Source: an uncultured Stenotrophomonas sp. (GTDB lineage: Bacteria > Pseudomonadota > Gammaproteobacteria > Xanthomonadales > Xanthomonadaceae). From it: a DNA stretch of 64,000 nt. The position numbers were made by a program, and so were the translations under genes. The notes beneath the pieces are model-generated. The model was not told the origin of the DNA and made no database searches. It saw only the letters and a list, made by a program, of their open reading frames with translations. The stretch covers positions 62,001 through 126,000 of the forward strand of contig NZ_CAMFIA010000006.1 of assembly GCF_945952405.1 (NCBI RefSeq). The letters are read 5' to 3'. This document shows, piece after piece, positions 42,595 to 51,563 of this stretch. How positions within the stretch are numbered: position 1 is the stretch's first letter; each line of letters opens with the position of its first letter.

Positions 42595-43509
42595 ATGCTG
42601 GAGCGGATCCATCTCAGCATCGTGCAGCAGGTCGAGCAGCAGGGGTCGCTGACCGCCGCCGCCGGCGTGCTCAACCTGACCCAGTCGGCCCTGAGCCACA
42701 GCATGAAGAAGCTGGAGCAGCAGCTCGGCACCGATGTCTGGCTGCGCGAAGGGCGCAGCCTGCGGCTGACCCAGGCCGGGCAGTACCTGCTGGCTGTCGC
42801 CAACCGGGTGCTGCCGCAGCTGGACCTGGCCGAGGAGCGGCTGGGCCAGTTCGCGCAGGGCGAGCGTGGTGCGCTGCGCATCGGCATGGAGTGCCACCCC
42901 TGCTATCAATGGCTGCTCAAGATTGTCTCGCCGTACCTGGCCGCCTGGCCGGACGTGGATGTGGACGTCAAGCAGAAGTTCCAGTTCGGCGGCATCGGCG
43001 CCTTGTTCGGTTACGAGATCGACCTGCTGGTGACCCCGGATCCGTTGTTGAAGCCTGGCCTGACCTTCGTACCGGTGTTCGATTACGAACAGGTGCTGGT
43101 GGTGGCCAGCAACCACCCGCTGGCCAAGGTGGAGCATGCCAAGCCGCGCCAGCTCGGCCAGGAAGTGCTGATCAGCTACCCAGTGCCGTTCGAGCGCCTG
43201 GATATCTACAACCAGTTCCTGCTGCCGGCCGGCATCACGCCGCGGCGCCACAAGACCATTGAAACCACCGACATCATGATGCAGATGGTGGCGAGCGGAC
43301 GCGGCGTCGCCGCGATGCCGCGCTGGCTGGTGGAAGAGTATGCCGAGCGCATGGACGTGGTGCCGGTGCGGCTTGGGGCCAAGGGCATTCCCAAGCAGAT
43401 CTACCTGGGTGCGCGCGAAGCGGATACCGCGATCGATTATCTGCGCGCCTTCGTCGACCTGGCCCGCAACAGCACGCCGCTCGCCAGCAAACAGGGCGGT
43501 GCCGGTTGA
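42595..43509 (+). CDS. MetR-like LysR-family regulator
   Basis: A 304-residue LTTR. HTH: GSLTAAAGVLNLTQSALSHSMKKLE. The effector domain has LRIGMECHPCYQWLLKIVSPYL, a segment conserved in MetR, where homocysteine is the coinducer. It is divergent from the mesX/mesD operon and overlaps a MetF-like gene at its 3' end (TGATG). Control of the methionine genes is therefore very likely, but homocysteine response is inferred from the family. Confidence 0.9.
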   Translation: MLERIHLSIVQQVEQQGSLTAAAGVLNLTQSALSHSMKKLEQQLGTDVWLREGRSLRLTQAGQYLLAVANRVLPQLDLAEERLGQFAQGERGALRIGMECHPCYQWLLKIVSPYLAAWPDVDVDVKQKFQFGGIGALFGYEIDLLVTPDPLLKPGLTFVPVFDYEQVLVVASNHPLAKVEHAKPRQLGQEVLISYPVPFERLDIYNQFLLPAGITPRRHKTIETTDIMMQMVASGRGVAAMPRWLVEEYAERMDVVPVRLGAKGIPKQIYLGAREADTAIDYLRAFVDLARNSTPLASKQGGAG

Positions 43510-44354
43510 TGGCTGCACGCACGTCTGCCCGGGCGCAGGCCTTCATCAATGCGTTCTCGCTGGAGGTCGGTGCAAAGGCCATGCCTGCCTTGCGTGCAGA
43601 CGCTGGCCGCATCGCCCCCGGTACGGTCATTTCCATCCCCTTTCTGGCGAGCGAAGATGATGAGGCGCGACTGGCCGCCGTGCGCACGGTGCGCGAACTC
43701 GGCTTCGAGCCGATGCCGCACCTCTCCGCACGCCGGATCGCATCACAGCTGGCGCTTGAGCGCTTCATGGATCGCGCCGCAGGCGAGGCCGGCATCGAGC
43801 GATGCCTGCTGATTGCCGGCGACCTGGCGACGCCGGCCGGTCCCTTTGCCGACAGCGCCGCGATCATCGACACCGGCCTTCTTGAACGGTGCGGGATCAA
43901 GCACGTCGGCGTGGGCGGGCATCCGGAGGGGCATCCGGTGATGGCGCCCGAACAACGGTGGCGGGCGCTGGAGCAAAAATGCCAAAGCATCCGCGAGCGC
44001 GGCATGGCGCCGCAGGTCATTACCCAGTTCGCCTTCGATGCCGGCGTGGTCCTGGCCTGGCTGGATACGCTGCGCGCCCGCGGCATCACGGCCCCGGTAC
44101 TGGTTGGCGTGCCCGGTCCAGCCAGCATCGCACGGTTGCTGCGCTACGCCGCGATGTGTGGCGTCGGCGCAAGCGCCTCGATGTTGGCAAAGTACGGCGT
44201 CAACATTGGCCGCCTGCTGGGAAGCGCCGGCCCAGAAATATTCATGGATCGCCTGCTGGACGGACTGACGGACACCCACGGCGAGGTCAGCCCGCATTTC
44301 TTCCCGTTCGGCGGCATCGCGCCGTCGTTGCAGTGGATCGAACGGTATCGATGA
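43509..44354 (+). CDS. MetF-like methylenetetrahydrofolate reductase family protein
   Basis: A 281-residue TIM-barrel protein of the MTHFR family (FEPMPHLSARRIAS, RCLLIAGDLATPAGP, VITQFAFDAGVVLAW, VGVPGPASIARLLRYA). It matches the length of bacterial MetF but is divergent from the classical enzyme; related proteins serve C1 metabolism during demethylation. Its ATG overlaps the regulator stop. Its placement beside a folate-independent methionine synthase raises the possibility that it processes a C1 unit or donor for that pathway; unproven. Confidence 0.85.
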   Translation: MAARTSARAQAFINAFSLEVGAKAMPALRADAGRIAPGTVISIPFLASEDDEARLAAVRTVRELGFEPMPHLSARRIASQLALERFMDRAAGEAGIERCLLIAGDLATPAGPFADSAAIIDTGLLERCGIKHVGVGGHPEGHPVMAPEQRWRALEQKCQSIRERGMAPQVITQFAFDAGVVLAWLDTLRARGITAPVLVGVPGPASIARLLRYAAMCGVGASASMLAKYGVNIGRLLGSAGPEIFMDRLLDGLTDTHGEVSPHFFPFGGIAPSLQWIERYR

Positions 44355-44417
44355 TGGCGCATGGCCGGCTTGTCTTCGGGTAGGCTGCAACGACTGACCG
44401 CAAGGGCGAGGGCCCGG

Positions 44418-45257
44418 ATGAAACGCTGGCTGTTCCTGGCGCTTGTCGCGCTGCCATTCGCTGTCGGGGCCGTGGTCATCCGCCACGACGTTGAGGACGC
44501 CCGCTATCGGATCGATGGGGCTGAGTTTCCCGCACTGGCCGATATGCCGGGCGAGGGGCAGGGCGTCCTGATCGCGCCGCGCTGGGTACTGACCGCAGCG
44601 CATGCCGCGCCAATGGAAGGGATGGGCGCCGTAGTCTCCATCAGCGGCAAGGACTATGCGGTGAAGCGCGTGGTCCTGCATCCCGGCTACAGGAGAATGC
44701 CCGAGACCCTGGGCCAGGACGCTCTGGCAAGCGGCAGTGCGGCGAAGATCCATGCCTTCCTGGCCGAATCGGACGACATCGCATTGATCGAGTTGACGCT
44801 ACCGGTCGCCGATGTACAGCCGGTGGCGCTCTACCGCGGCAGCGCCGAAGCCGGGCAGGTCGCCGCCCTGATAGGGAAGGGCGCGACCGGCACTGGAGCC
44901 ATCGGCTTGCTGCCGGGCGGGCCGCATCGCACGACGCTGCGGCGGGCGTACAACGCCATAACCGGCGGCAACGATCGCTATCTCTGGTACCGCTTCGATG
45001 CGCCACCGCAGGGGCTGCCGCTCGAAGGCGTTCTCGGCAACGGTGACAGCGGCGGGCCGTTGCTGATCGAGGGCAATGGTGGCTGGCAGCTGGTGGGGCT
45101 CGGTTCCTGGATCACCGCCGTTCCCGAACACGCCCTGGAGGCCGGGTTCTATGGGCAGGTGGTGCACAACGTCCGGGTATCGCGTTACGTCGATTGGATC
45201 GAGCGCGTGATGTGCCAGGGTGGCAGTGGATGCGGCGAGCGTGACGCGTCACGTTAA
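44418..45257 (+). CDS. Secreted trypsin-like serine protease
   Basis: A 279-residue S1-type protease with signal peptide (WLFLALVALPFAVGAVV). Catalytic triad: His in WVLTAAHAA, Asp in ESDDIALIEL, Ser in GNGDSGGPLLIEG. The region before the triad is short and there is no obvious propeptide. ATG 44418 is preferred because the signal peptide begins there; an in-frame ATG at 44361 lies upstream with no leader features. The stop region holds the palindrome CGTGACGCGTCACG (45240-45253). Confidence 0.9.
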   Translation: MKRWLFLALVALPFAVGAVVIRHDVEDARYRIDGAEFPALADMPGEGQGVLIAPRWVLTAAHAAPMEGMGAVVSISGKDYAVKRVVLHPGYRRMPETLGQDALASGSAAKIHAFLAESDDIALIELTLPVADVQPVALYRGSAEAGQVAALIGKGATGTGAIGLLPGGPHRTTLRRAYNAITGGNDRYLWYRFDAPPQGLPLEGVLGNGDSGGPLLIEGNGGWQLVGLGSWITAVPEHALEAGFYGQVVHNVRVSRYVDWIERVMCQGGSGCGERDASR

Positions 45258-45360
45258 TGGCCCCGGAGAGTGCCGGATGCAGGCCAGCAGATCGCCGCCA
45301 AATCAGTGACTCGGCTACGATGCTGCGATCGGCATTCGCGCCGATGGGGCAGGGGACGCG

Positions 45361-46119
45361 ATGGACATGCAGGCAGGGGGCGGCATTGATCCGCCAGCAG
45401 CGGCCGAGACACAGGAACTGACCTTCCAGTGGCTCTATGGGCGGGTGCAGGGGCTGGTTGAGCACAGCATCTACCCGAAAGCGGGGAAGGTGGAGGCGTG
45501 GGCGTTCCGGGTGGGTGTTAGTGCCGGAGTTGCCGGCCTGCTGGTAGGGCTGGGTCTGGATCGATGGCTCAGCAAGGACCTTTTACTGCCGGTCGTCGCG
45601 ATCTGCCTGGGCGTGGAGATATGCGGACTAGTTATCGGTGGAATCCTTACTGCATGCCGAGAGTACCGGCAGTACGTCCAACCACGACTATCCCACTCTC
45701 GAGAGATGGATGGCGATTTTCTCCGCTGGCAGTCCGTGATATCCGATCTGCGTTGCTTTCCTAAGAAACAGCGTCAGCAGCGACTCAAGTACGTCAGCAG
45801 CTTGCGATCCAGGATGATGGATCGCATGGATCTGGTGTATGGCGGATTGCAGCGCCTTGGGCCGTTCCCTTTGCTGGTCGCGCTCTTCCTGCAGCTGCGC
45901 AGCTGGAGAGCGGACGGCTGGGCAAGCGCCTTCGACATCGGCTGGGTCGGGGCACTTCTCATATTCGCAATGGGGCTCCTCTATCTGGTGGGTTGCCTGC
46001 TGATCGCGCAACGCATGCGCCTGGATACGTATGTCGCGTTGCTTGAGGGGTCTGTGCAGGAGCCAGAGGCGGCAGCCCAAGCCTCAACGCCGGTGGCGCA
46101 AGGTGTCGAGCGAACGTGA
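45361..46119 (+). CDS. Hypothetical membrane protein
   Basis: A 252-residue protein with four hydrophobic helices (VGVSAGVAGLLVGLGL; LLLPVVAICLGVEICGLVIGGIL; GPFPLLVALFLQL; IGWVGALLIFAMGLLYLVGCLLIA) and a charged cytoplasmic loop between the second and third (KKQRQQRLKYVSSLRSRMM). No family recognised. Its base composition is more A/T-rich than the flanks, as is the next gene. Together they open a weakly conserved stretch that ends in a decayed gene near 48.6 kb. Confidence 0.7.
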   Translation: MDMQAGGGIDPPAAAETQELTFQWLYGRVQGLVEHSIYPKAGKVEAWAFRVGVSAGVAGLLVGLGLDRWLSKDLLLPVVAICLGVEICGLVIGGILTACREYRQYVQPRLSHSREMDGDFLRWQSVISDLRCFPKKQRQQRLKYVSSLRSRMMDRMDLVYGGLQRLGPFPLLVALFLQLRSWRADGWASAFDIGWVGALLIFAMGLLYLVGCLLIAQRMRLDTYVALLEGSVQEPEAAAQASTPVAQGVERT

Positions 46120-46261
46120 GGGTCGCCTGAGTCCCCTTGAATGTAGTGCTTGTAGCGAGGCGTACCTCCAGGTGGCTTGCGTTCTCATTCCCTGAGACGA
46201 GCTGCTGCCAAAGTGCCGTCGCGCACGAGCTGCATTTCATTCAAGTGAAGGGGGAGAGGTA

Positions 46262-46912
46262 TTGGACGCGACGGAAATTTCCAGCGTGCTGAAGGGCGGA
46301 GACCTTGTTGCCATCTTGGCCCTCGCTGCACTGTGTGTGGCTCCTTTGATCAAGGGCTTCCATGCATTGGTTCACGGGCGGCATCAGCGGCGAAAGGAAT
46401 TCCTTGAGATATGGAAGGAGGGGAGCCTTGAGCGGGATGATCTGTGGCTGGAGGAAGCCATTCGGCATCTGTCCGGATCGTCCATGTCGGCGGGGTTGAT
46501 TCGCCATGTCGCGGCATTGAAGTGGCCATCGGTAAAGCTGCGCAAGCTTGCGATGAATTCCAGGTTCTTCGAGTTCGACGAAGAGCAGAAGGCGGTGGTC
46601 TGGATAAGGCGTTGGCGTGGAATAGGCCCTTGGCTCCAGCTCGAAATGGCGGCGTGCCTGATCGGCTATCTTGTACTCTGTGTTATCGGATTTGGCTCGA
46701 TTCTGACTTGGAGTCGGCAGGAGGGCAGCGATGGCGGGTCACTGGTCTTCGCTGGCGTGATATTCGTTATGGTGGCATTTGGAAGTTTTTGGCATTTCGT
46801 CTCCCTTAGTGAGTCCCGCTCGGCTTTCCTGCTCGTCAACAGCCTGTCCCGCGATGGGTTGGGTGAACATATGCCCAGCTTGGAAGCCGAACCCAGCCCA
46901 AGGGCCAGTTAG
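46262..46912 (+). CDS. Hypothetical membrane protein
   Basis: A 216-residue protein with three hydrophobic segments (LVAILALAALCVAPLI; MAACLIGYLVLCVIGFGSIL; LVFAGVIFVMVAFGSFW) and a soluble middle (KEFLEIWKEGSLERDDLWLE). The start is a TTG at 46262 with AGGGGGAGAGG just upstream; no ATG is better placed. No family recognised. It lies 140 bp after another membrane protein gene, and the two may be related in function. Confidence 0.65.
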   Translation: MDATEISSVLKGGDLVAILALAALCVAPLIKGFHALVHGRHQRRKEFLEIWKEGSLERDDLWLEEAIRHLSGSSMSAGLIRHVAALKWPSVKLRKLAMNSRFFEFDEEQKAVVWIRRWRGIGPWLQLEMAACLIGYLVLCVIGFGSILTWSRQEGSDGGSLVFAGVIFVMVAFGSFWHFVSLSESRSAFLLVNSLSRDGLGEHMPSLEAEPSPRAS

Positions 46913-47410
46913 GTCTGTGCGGTCGTGGGGATCGATCTCGATCATGCTGCAAGCTGATCCTTGTTGGGGGAATGAGCAGGCAGGCAAGAGCCAAGCCAGA
47001 GCCGCAGCCATTGGCCTGCGGAGCCGACAAAGGCCGTAGCAGCCCGATACACCATTTCGCAATCTTGGTACTTGTTTGTACTGTTGCGCCCCGGAAATGG
47101 CTGTTTCAGCGAGCAAAATGCAAGAATCCAGAGCATTTAAGTGTTTCGCAGACGTCGAGGGCCAAGTGTTGCGGCTGATGCTTGAGCAAGGCGCAACGGA
47201 ACTTCATGATCGCGCAACGGGCAGGCACCTGCCGTTGCGCGACCCCGGGGCACGTGATGGCCCTCCAGGCGGTGGCGCAGTCAGGAGTATGCGCCGTCTT
47301 CAGCTGGCGAGATTCAAGCGGCTGTGCTCGAAAAGCACGCAGGACGTACGGTTGCCGGCGTCCGACTTCCGGCGGCTCTTCGGCGCGGGTACCAAGAGGT
47401 GATCCCGGAC
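46913..47410. other. Region without a convincing gene
   Basis: About 500 bp in which several short frames occur on both strands, none with a good ribosome site or recognisable protein. A plus-strand frame ending at 47402 (MQESRAFKCFADVEGQVLRL) is the least unlikely. It may be remnant DNA next to a decayed gene. Confidence 0.4.
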
Positions 47411-47710
47411 CTAGATCAGATCCAGATCGTCGGGCGTCAGCCCTGCCAGCGCCAGCACCCTGTCTCGCCTCATCTGTTCCCCCCAGAGACTCCATGCTCG
47501 GTCAGTGGACAAGCCCCCTGTCGCCCTGCAGGCCGGGCAAGTCAGTTCGAGGCCACCTTCTACATCGGCAAGTCCGCATCCCCGGAACATGCGTGACTCG
47601 TCCCCACATGCGCCGCACTTGGCCTGAAGCGTCTCGACGCGCTCGATCGTTCCGTTGAGGCGCAGCAAAGGACGGATACTCAGGATCCGAAAAGCAGCTG
47701 GAGAGGTCAT
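47411..47710 (-). CDS. Small protein with zinc-ribbon-like cysteine pairs
   Basis: A 99-residue protein with two CxxC pairs (KCGACG and TCPACR), separated by about 25 residues, forming a probable zinc ribbon. A helical end follows (WSLWGEQMRRDRVLALAGLT). It is isolated between uncertain DNA and a decayed gene on the other strand. No family assigned. Confidence 0.6.
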   Translation of the reverse strand: MTSPAAFRILSIRPLLRLNGTIERVETLQAKCGACGDESRMFRGCGLADVEGGLELTCPACRATGGLSTDRAWSLWGEQMRRDRVLALAGLTPDDLDLI

Positions 47711-47963
47711 GTGTCGTGCCGGTCAGGGGCTAGACACGGAGGCGAAGGGTTCGCGCCCAAGAGGAGCCAAGCGCGGCCAGCGTACAGCATAAACTGTTAA
47801 GAATCCTCAAATTGACTTCACCCGTTGGTGCCGGTGCGAATGTCCTGGCGGGGACTCGACTCAGCAAGGCTTAACGCAATGGTTTGGCGGACAGCTGAAC
47901 TCCATTCGGCCCCGGGCGGCAGGGAGAGTAAGCTCACCTTCAACCATTTGATCCGGGGCTCTT

Positions 47964-48631
47964 ATGGATCTCATCAGACTGCTGCGATCGCTTGAGGAGT
48001 TCCTCTATGAACTCGTAGGGTGGCTGGTGTTCTACCCGCGGACCCTGTGGAGGGCGCTGGTGTAGCCGGGCGAGGTAGCGCACTACAGGCGCCGAGAGTT
48101 CTCCAAAGATCCGGAACAACGATTCGCCGATGCCATCAGCCCTGTGCTGATGTTGATTCTGTCAGTGGTGCTGGCGCACGCATTGGAAATGTCTACGCGC
48201 ACCGCCCCCCTCGCGGTATCAGGACCCGAAGGCAAGCTGCTGTTTGGGAGTGAGCAGGGGCTGCTGCTCACCCGTTCGGCTGCCTTCTGCATCTTCGCCC
48301 TGGGGGCGGCGCTAAGCACGCTGTGGCGACAGCGCCTGCCCATCAACCGCGACACGCTGCGGGAGCCTTTTTCCATACAGGCGTTCATTGCGTGTCCATT
48401 TGTGATTCTGCTTGCAGTTTCGCAGGCAGCTGGCTCTGCAGGTGGGAGATTGCGCATCGCTGGGGTGTTGGGATCGGAGCGCTGGCAGTTGCATGGTATT
48501 TGTGGGCGCGCACGCGCACCTTCGTAGCACTGAACGGCACCGGGCCACTCCAAGCATTTGGCTTCTTACTCGGCTCGTTTCTGCTGACGGTGGCACTGGT
48601 CGTCGCACTGACGCTCGCCTTGGTTCTCTAG
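47964..48631 (+). pseudogene. Decayed membrane-protein gene (in-frame stop plus frameshift)
   Basis: From ATG 47964 the frame reads LLRSLEEFLYELVGWLVFYP and meets an in-frame TAG at 48063-48065. It then continues with sense coding (RFADAISPVLMLILSVVLA; LLLTRSAAFCIFALGAALS) to about 48440. The remainder is in another frame (WGVGIGALAVAWYLWARTR; LLGSFLLTVALVVALTLALVL) to TAG 48631. The parts together look like one multi-helix membrane protein of unknown family. One nonsense change and one frameshift make it non-functional as read. Confidence 0.75.
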
Positions 48632-48683
48632 TCCAAGAGACCTGTATTGAAACCGAGCATGGGAACGAAATCCGATCAAATGG

Positions 48684-48720
48684 CTAACAATCGGCTAACA
48701 ACGGCCTAATTCTGCCTTAA
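48684..48720 (+). promoter_or_regulatory. Four YTAA half-sites at exact 11-bp period
   Basis: CTAA starts at 48684, 48695 and 48706 and TTAA at 48717, each 11 bp apart and on one helical face. This is the direct-repeat style bound by OmpR-family regulators such as PmrA and QseB. The array lies 25 bp upstream of the operon whose sixth and seventh genes encode such a two-component pair. Confidence 0.65.
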
Positions 48721-48745
48721 TCGGCGCGCTTCAGGATGCTGTCCC

Positions 48746-49405
48746 ATGGACATGATCCCAGCGCCGATTCCCATGGCCCCGCATCCGGGCAGATTTGCCG
48801 AAGCAACCCTCATCGGGCCTGATCATCCGCTGCGTGGACAGGTGCAGTCCTTCATCGCCGACACCTATCGTCAGCGCTTCGATGCCGAGGTCCGCGACTT
48901 CATGCCACAGTTGCTGGCCTACCGAGATACGCAGGGAGCACTGGTCGCGGCAGTCGGGCTTCGACACGCAGATAGTGGCCCGCTGTTTGTGGAGCACTAT
49001 CTGGATGCGCCCGTCGAGGCCGTGCTGGCGCAGCACCTTTCCAGTGCACCTCGGCGAGCGCAGATTGCCGAAGTGGGCCACTTTGCCGCGTCGACGGCGG
49101 GCATCGCACGCGAGCTGATCGTGCAGCTGGCCTGGGTCCTGCGCGCCGCCGAAGTGGATTGGGTGATGTTCGTGGCGACCCAACAGCTGCGCAACGCGTT
49201 CGTCCGTCTGCATCTGGCACCGCTCGAACTGGTGCCCGCGCGTGCCGAGCGCATGGGCGACAGCGCGGGCGACTGGGGCCGCTACTATGAATCGCAACCG
49301 CGCGTGATGTGCGGCGATATCCGCGAGGGCATCGCCTTTCTTGGCGGAAAGGCCTGCTCGATAGACCCAATGGATGCAGCCAGTACCGTGGGGGTGGCCG
49401 GATGA
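48746..49405 (+). CDS. Thermostable-hemolysin family (GNAT/LuxI-like fold) protein
   Basis: A 219-residue member of the family named after Vibrio delta-VPH. It has PLRGQVQSFIADTYRQRFDA, LAYRDTQGALVAAVGLRHA, and AEVGHFAASTAGIARELIVQL followed by WVMFVATQQLRNAFVRLHLAP. Family knowledge: the fold is that of acyltransferases (GNAT/autoinducer-synthase-like), and haemolytic action is poorly documented. It is the first gene of a seven-gene operon; ATGA couples it to the AMP-ligase gene. An acyl-transfer role in a small-molecule pathway is inferred. ATG 48746 is used with AGGA about ten bases upstream. Confidence 0.88.
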   Translation: MDMIPAPIPMAPHPGRFAEATLIGPDHPLRGQVQSFIADTYRQRFDAEVRDFMPQLLAYRDTQGALVAAVGLRHADSGPLFVEHYLDAPVEAVLAQHLSSAPRRAQIAEVGHFAASTAGIARELIVQLAWVLRAAEVDWVMFVATQQLRNAFVRLHLAPLELVPARAERMGDSAGDWGRYYESQPRVMCGDIREGIAFLGGKACSIDPMDAASTVGVAG

Positions 49406-50892
49406 GTGTTGATGCACAGCACGTCCTGCGCCTGCTGCAGCAGCATAGCCAGCCAGTACTGACCGCTCAGGAGACGCTGAGTGCGTCCGAGCTGCGCTCT
49501 CGCGTACTGGAACTGACACAGTGGCTGCAGCGGACAGGTATCACCTGCGTTGCCAGTCGCCTGGACAACGGCCCCGATTGGCTGGTGCTCGACTTGGCCC
49601 TTCGCATTGCCGAAGTGGTGCACGTACCGTTGCCCACCTTCTTCTCCGATGATCAAGTGCAGCACGCACTGCAGACCAGCGGTGCCCAGCTGCTGGTGGT
49701 TGCGGAGGGCACGCCGCCGCCGTGCGGGATCACGGCCGCACCCATGCCGTTGCCGGCACTGAGTGCGCACGGCTTAGCCCTGGACGCTCCTGCTGGTAGT
49801 ACGCTGCCGGCTGGCACGGCCTGCGTAACCTACACCTCGGGTAGCACAGGGCGCCCACGCGGCGTATGCCTTTCTGCCGGAACGTTGATGGCCACCGCCG
49901 CGTCATTGGCAGACGCCGCAGGTGACATCGCACCACGCCGGCATCTGTGCCTGATGCCGCTGTCAACGCTCCTGGAGAACGTCGCGGGATTGTACGCGGC
50001 GTTGTTGTCGGGCGCCGAGATCGCGCTGCCATCCCTGCAGGAGATCGGTTACACCGGCGCAGCAGGGTTGGATGTCCGCACGCTGCTGAGCTGCCTCAAT
50101 CGTTACCGCCCCGAGAGCATCATCCTCGTGCCGCAACTGCTCCTGGCCATGGTCATGGCAGCAGAGCAGGGCGCTGAGCTGCCGGCATCGCTGCGATACC
50201 TGGCCGTGGGTGGAGGCCGGGTTTCCCCCGGACTTCTGGCACGGGCAAGGCGCCTTGGGCTGCCGGTGTTCGAAGGCTACGGCCTGACCGAGTGTGGGTC
50301 GGTGGTGTGCCTGAATCGTCCTGGCGCCCAGCGCGATGGCACGGTGGGCCAACCCCTTCCACACGTGCGGGTACAGATCGTGGACGGAGAAATCGTGGTG
50401 TCCGGTGCGCGTGCACTGGGATATCTGGGCGGCGAATCGCTGCCGGAGGGGTCGATCCACACCGGTGATCTGGGACACATCGATGCCGACGGCTTCCTGC
50501 ATGTGACCGGGCGGCGCAAGAACGTTTTCATCACCGCGTTTGGCCGCAACGTGTCGCCCGAATGGGTGGAGAGCGAATTGCTTTTGCACCCGGCCATCGC
50601 GCAGGCCCTGGTCTGGGGGGAAGGGCAGGCCGACAACGTGGCATTGCTGGTTCCGCGCTTCGCGCAGCAGGACTCCGCCACGCTCGAGGCGGCGCTGTCC
50701 GCCATCAACGCCGGCCTGCCTGACTATGCCCGCATCGCGCGCTACGTCACCGTCGCGCCATTCAGTGCGAACGCCGGTCTGTTGACCGCCAATGGTCGCA
50801 TTCGTCGCGAGGCCATCCTCGCCCACTACCAGGCAGTGATCGACGCCGCCTACCGGCGCCCTGCGTTCAGCACCATCGGAGACCCTGCATGA
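49402..50892 (+). CDS. AMP-binding acyl-CoA/acyl-AMP ligase family enzyme
   Basis: A 496-residue ANL enzyme. P-loop CVTYTSGSTGRPRGVCLS, A5 FEGYGLTECGSVVCL, motif HTGDLGHIDADGFLHVTGRRKN and C-terminal catalytic lysine region LLTANGRIRREAIL, where the usual lysine is replaced by Arg or is uncertain. It is slightly shorter than long-chain ligases. Translational coupling (ATGA) on both sides. In this operon it would activate a fatty or aryl acid for the acyltransferase-like protein; substrate unknown. Confidence 0.9.
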   Translation: MSVDAQHVLRLLQQHSQPVLTAQETLSASELRSRVLELTQWLQRTGITCVASRLDNGPDWLVLDLALRIAEVVHVPLPTFFSDDQVQHALQTSGAQLLVVAEGTPPPCGITAAPMPLPALSAHGLALDAPAGSTLPAGTACVTYTSGSTGRPRGVCLSAGTLMATAASLADAAGDIAPRRHLCLMPLSTLLENVAGLYAALLSGAEIALPSLQEIGYTGAAGLDVRTLLSCLNRYRPESIILVPQLLLAMVMAAEQGAELPASLRYLAVGGGRVSPGLLARARRLGLPVFEGYGLTECGSVVCLNRPGAQRDGTVGQPLPHVRVQIVDGEIVVSGARALGYLGGESLPEGSIHTGDLGHIDADGFLHVTGRRKNVFITAFGRNVSPEWVESELLLHPAIAQALVWGEGQADNVALLVPRFAQQDSATLEAALSAINAGLPDYARIARYVTVAPFSANAGLLTANGRIRREAILAHYQAVIDAAYRRPAFSTIGDPA

Positions 50893-51563
50893 GCTTCCAC
50901 GATCACCTTCTTGCCCAGACCGCCAGCGAGCGCCAGTCGCTGCTGCAGATTCCCATCATCGGCGACGCACTGGCGGGCCGCATCGACCGCGGTGACTATC
51001 TGGCGTTCCTGCAACAGGCGTACCACCACGTGCGCCACACGGTACCGCTGCTGATGGCCTGTGGCTCGCGCCTGCCTGCGCGCCTGGAATGGCTGCGGAC
51101 CGCGATCGGTGAGTACATCGAAGAAGAGATGGGCCACCAGGAATGGGTGCTGGACGATATTGCAGGTGCCGGCGGTGATCGGTCCGCTGCTGCAACATCC
51201 GAACCCGCACTGGCCACCGAACTCATGGTCAGCTACGCCTACGACACCATCCAGCGCGGGAACCCTGTGGGCTTCTTTGGCATGGTACTGGTGCTGGAGG
51301 GCACCAGTGTGGCGCTGGCAACGCAGGCTGCAAACACCCTGCAGACGTCGTTGGATCTTCCGCGCAACGCCTTCAGCTATCTGCTTTCGCATGGCGATCT
51401 GGATATCGAGCATGTCGGCTTCTTCAAATCGCTGATGGACAGGCTGGATGATCCCAGCGACCAGCAGGCCGTTATCCATGCGGCACGCCGCTTCTACGTG
51501 CTCTACGGCGATATCTTCCGCACCCTGCGCAGTGGCGGCGCGCGTACTGCGGAGGCTGCCTGA
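50889..51563 (+). CDS. Haem-oxygenase-like diiron (TenA-type) protein
   Basis: A 224-residue all-helical protein of the haem-oxygenase-like diiron oxygenase group. Probable metal-ligand segments are AYHHVRHT, EYIEEEMGHQEWVLDDI and LSHGDLDIEHVGFF, giving the E/H/D pattern of enzymes such as UndA-type decarboxylases and CADD/SznF relatives. It has ATGA coupling to the ligase gene and TGATG coupling to the SDR gene. An oxidative step on an activated acid or amine is a reasonable inference. ThiD/TenA thiamine work is unlikely, because the TenA active-site cysteine is not evident and no thiamine genes adjoin. Confidence 0.85.
   Translation: MSFHDHLLAQTASERQSLLQIPIIGDALAGRIDRGDYLAFLQQAYHHVRHTVPLLMACGSRLPARLEWLRTAIGEYIEEEMGHQEWVLDDIAGAGGDRSAAATSEPALATELMVSYAYDTIQRGNPVGFFGMVLVLEGTSVALATQAANTLQTSLDLPRNAFSYLLSHGDLDIEHVGFFKSLMDRLDDPSDQQAVIHAARRFYVLYGDIFRTLRSGGARTAEAA

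Noticed and set aside
47182..47658. 158-codon plus-strand frame
   Set aside because: Overlaps the zinc-ribbon-like gene on the other strand; Arg/Ser/Pro-rich with no domain.
50889..51563. Thiaminase II TenA
   Set aside because: No thiamine genes nearby and ligand pattern better fits haem-oxygenase-like diiron proteins.
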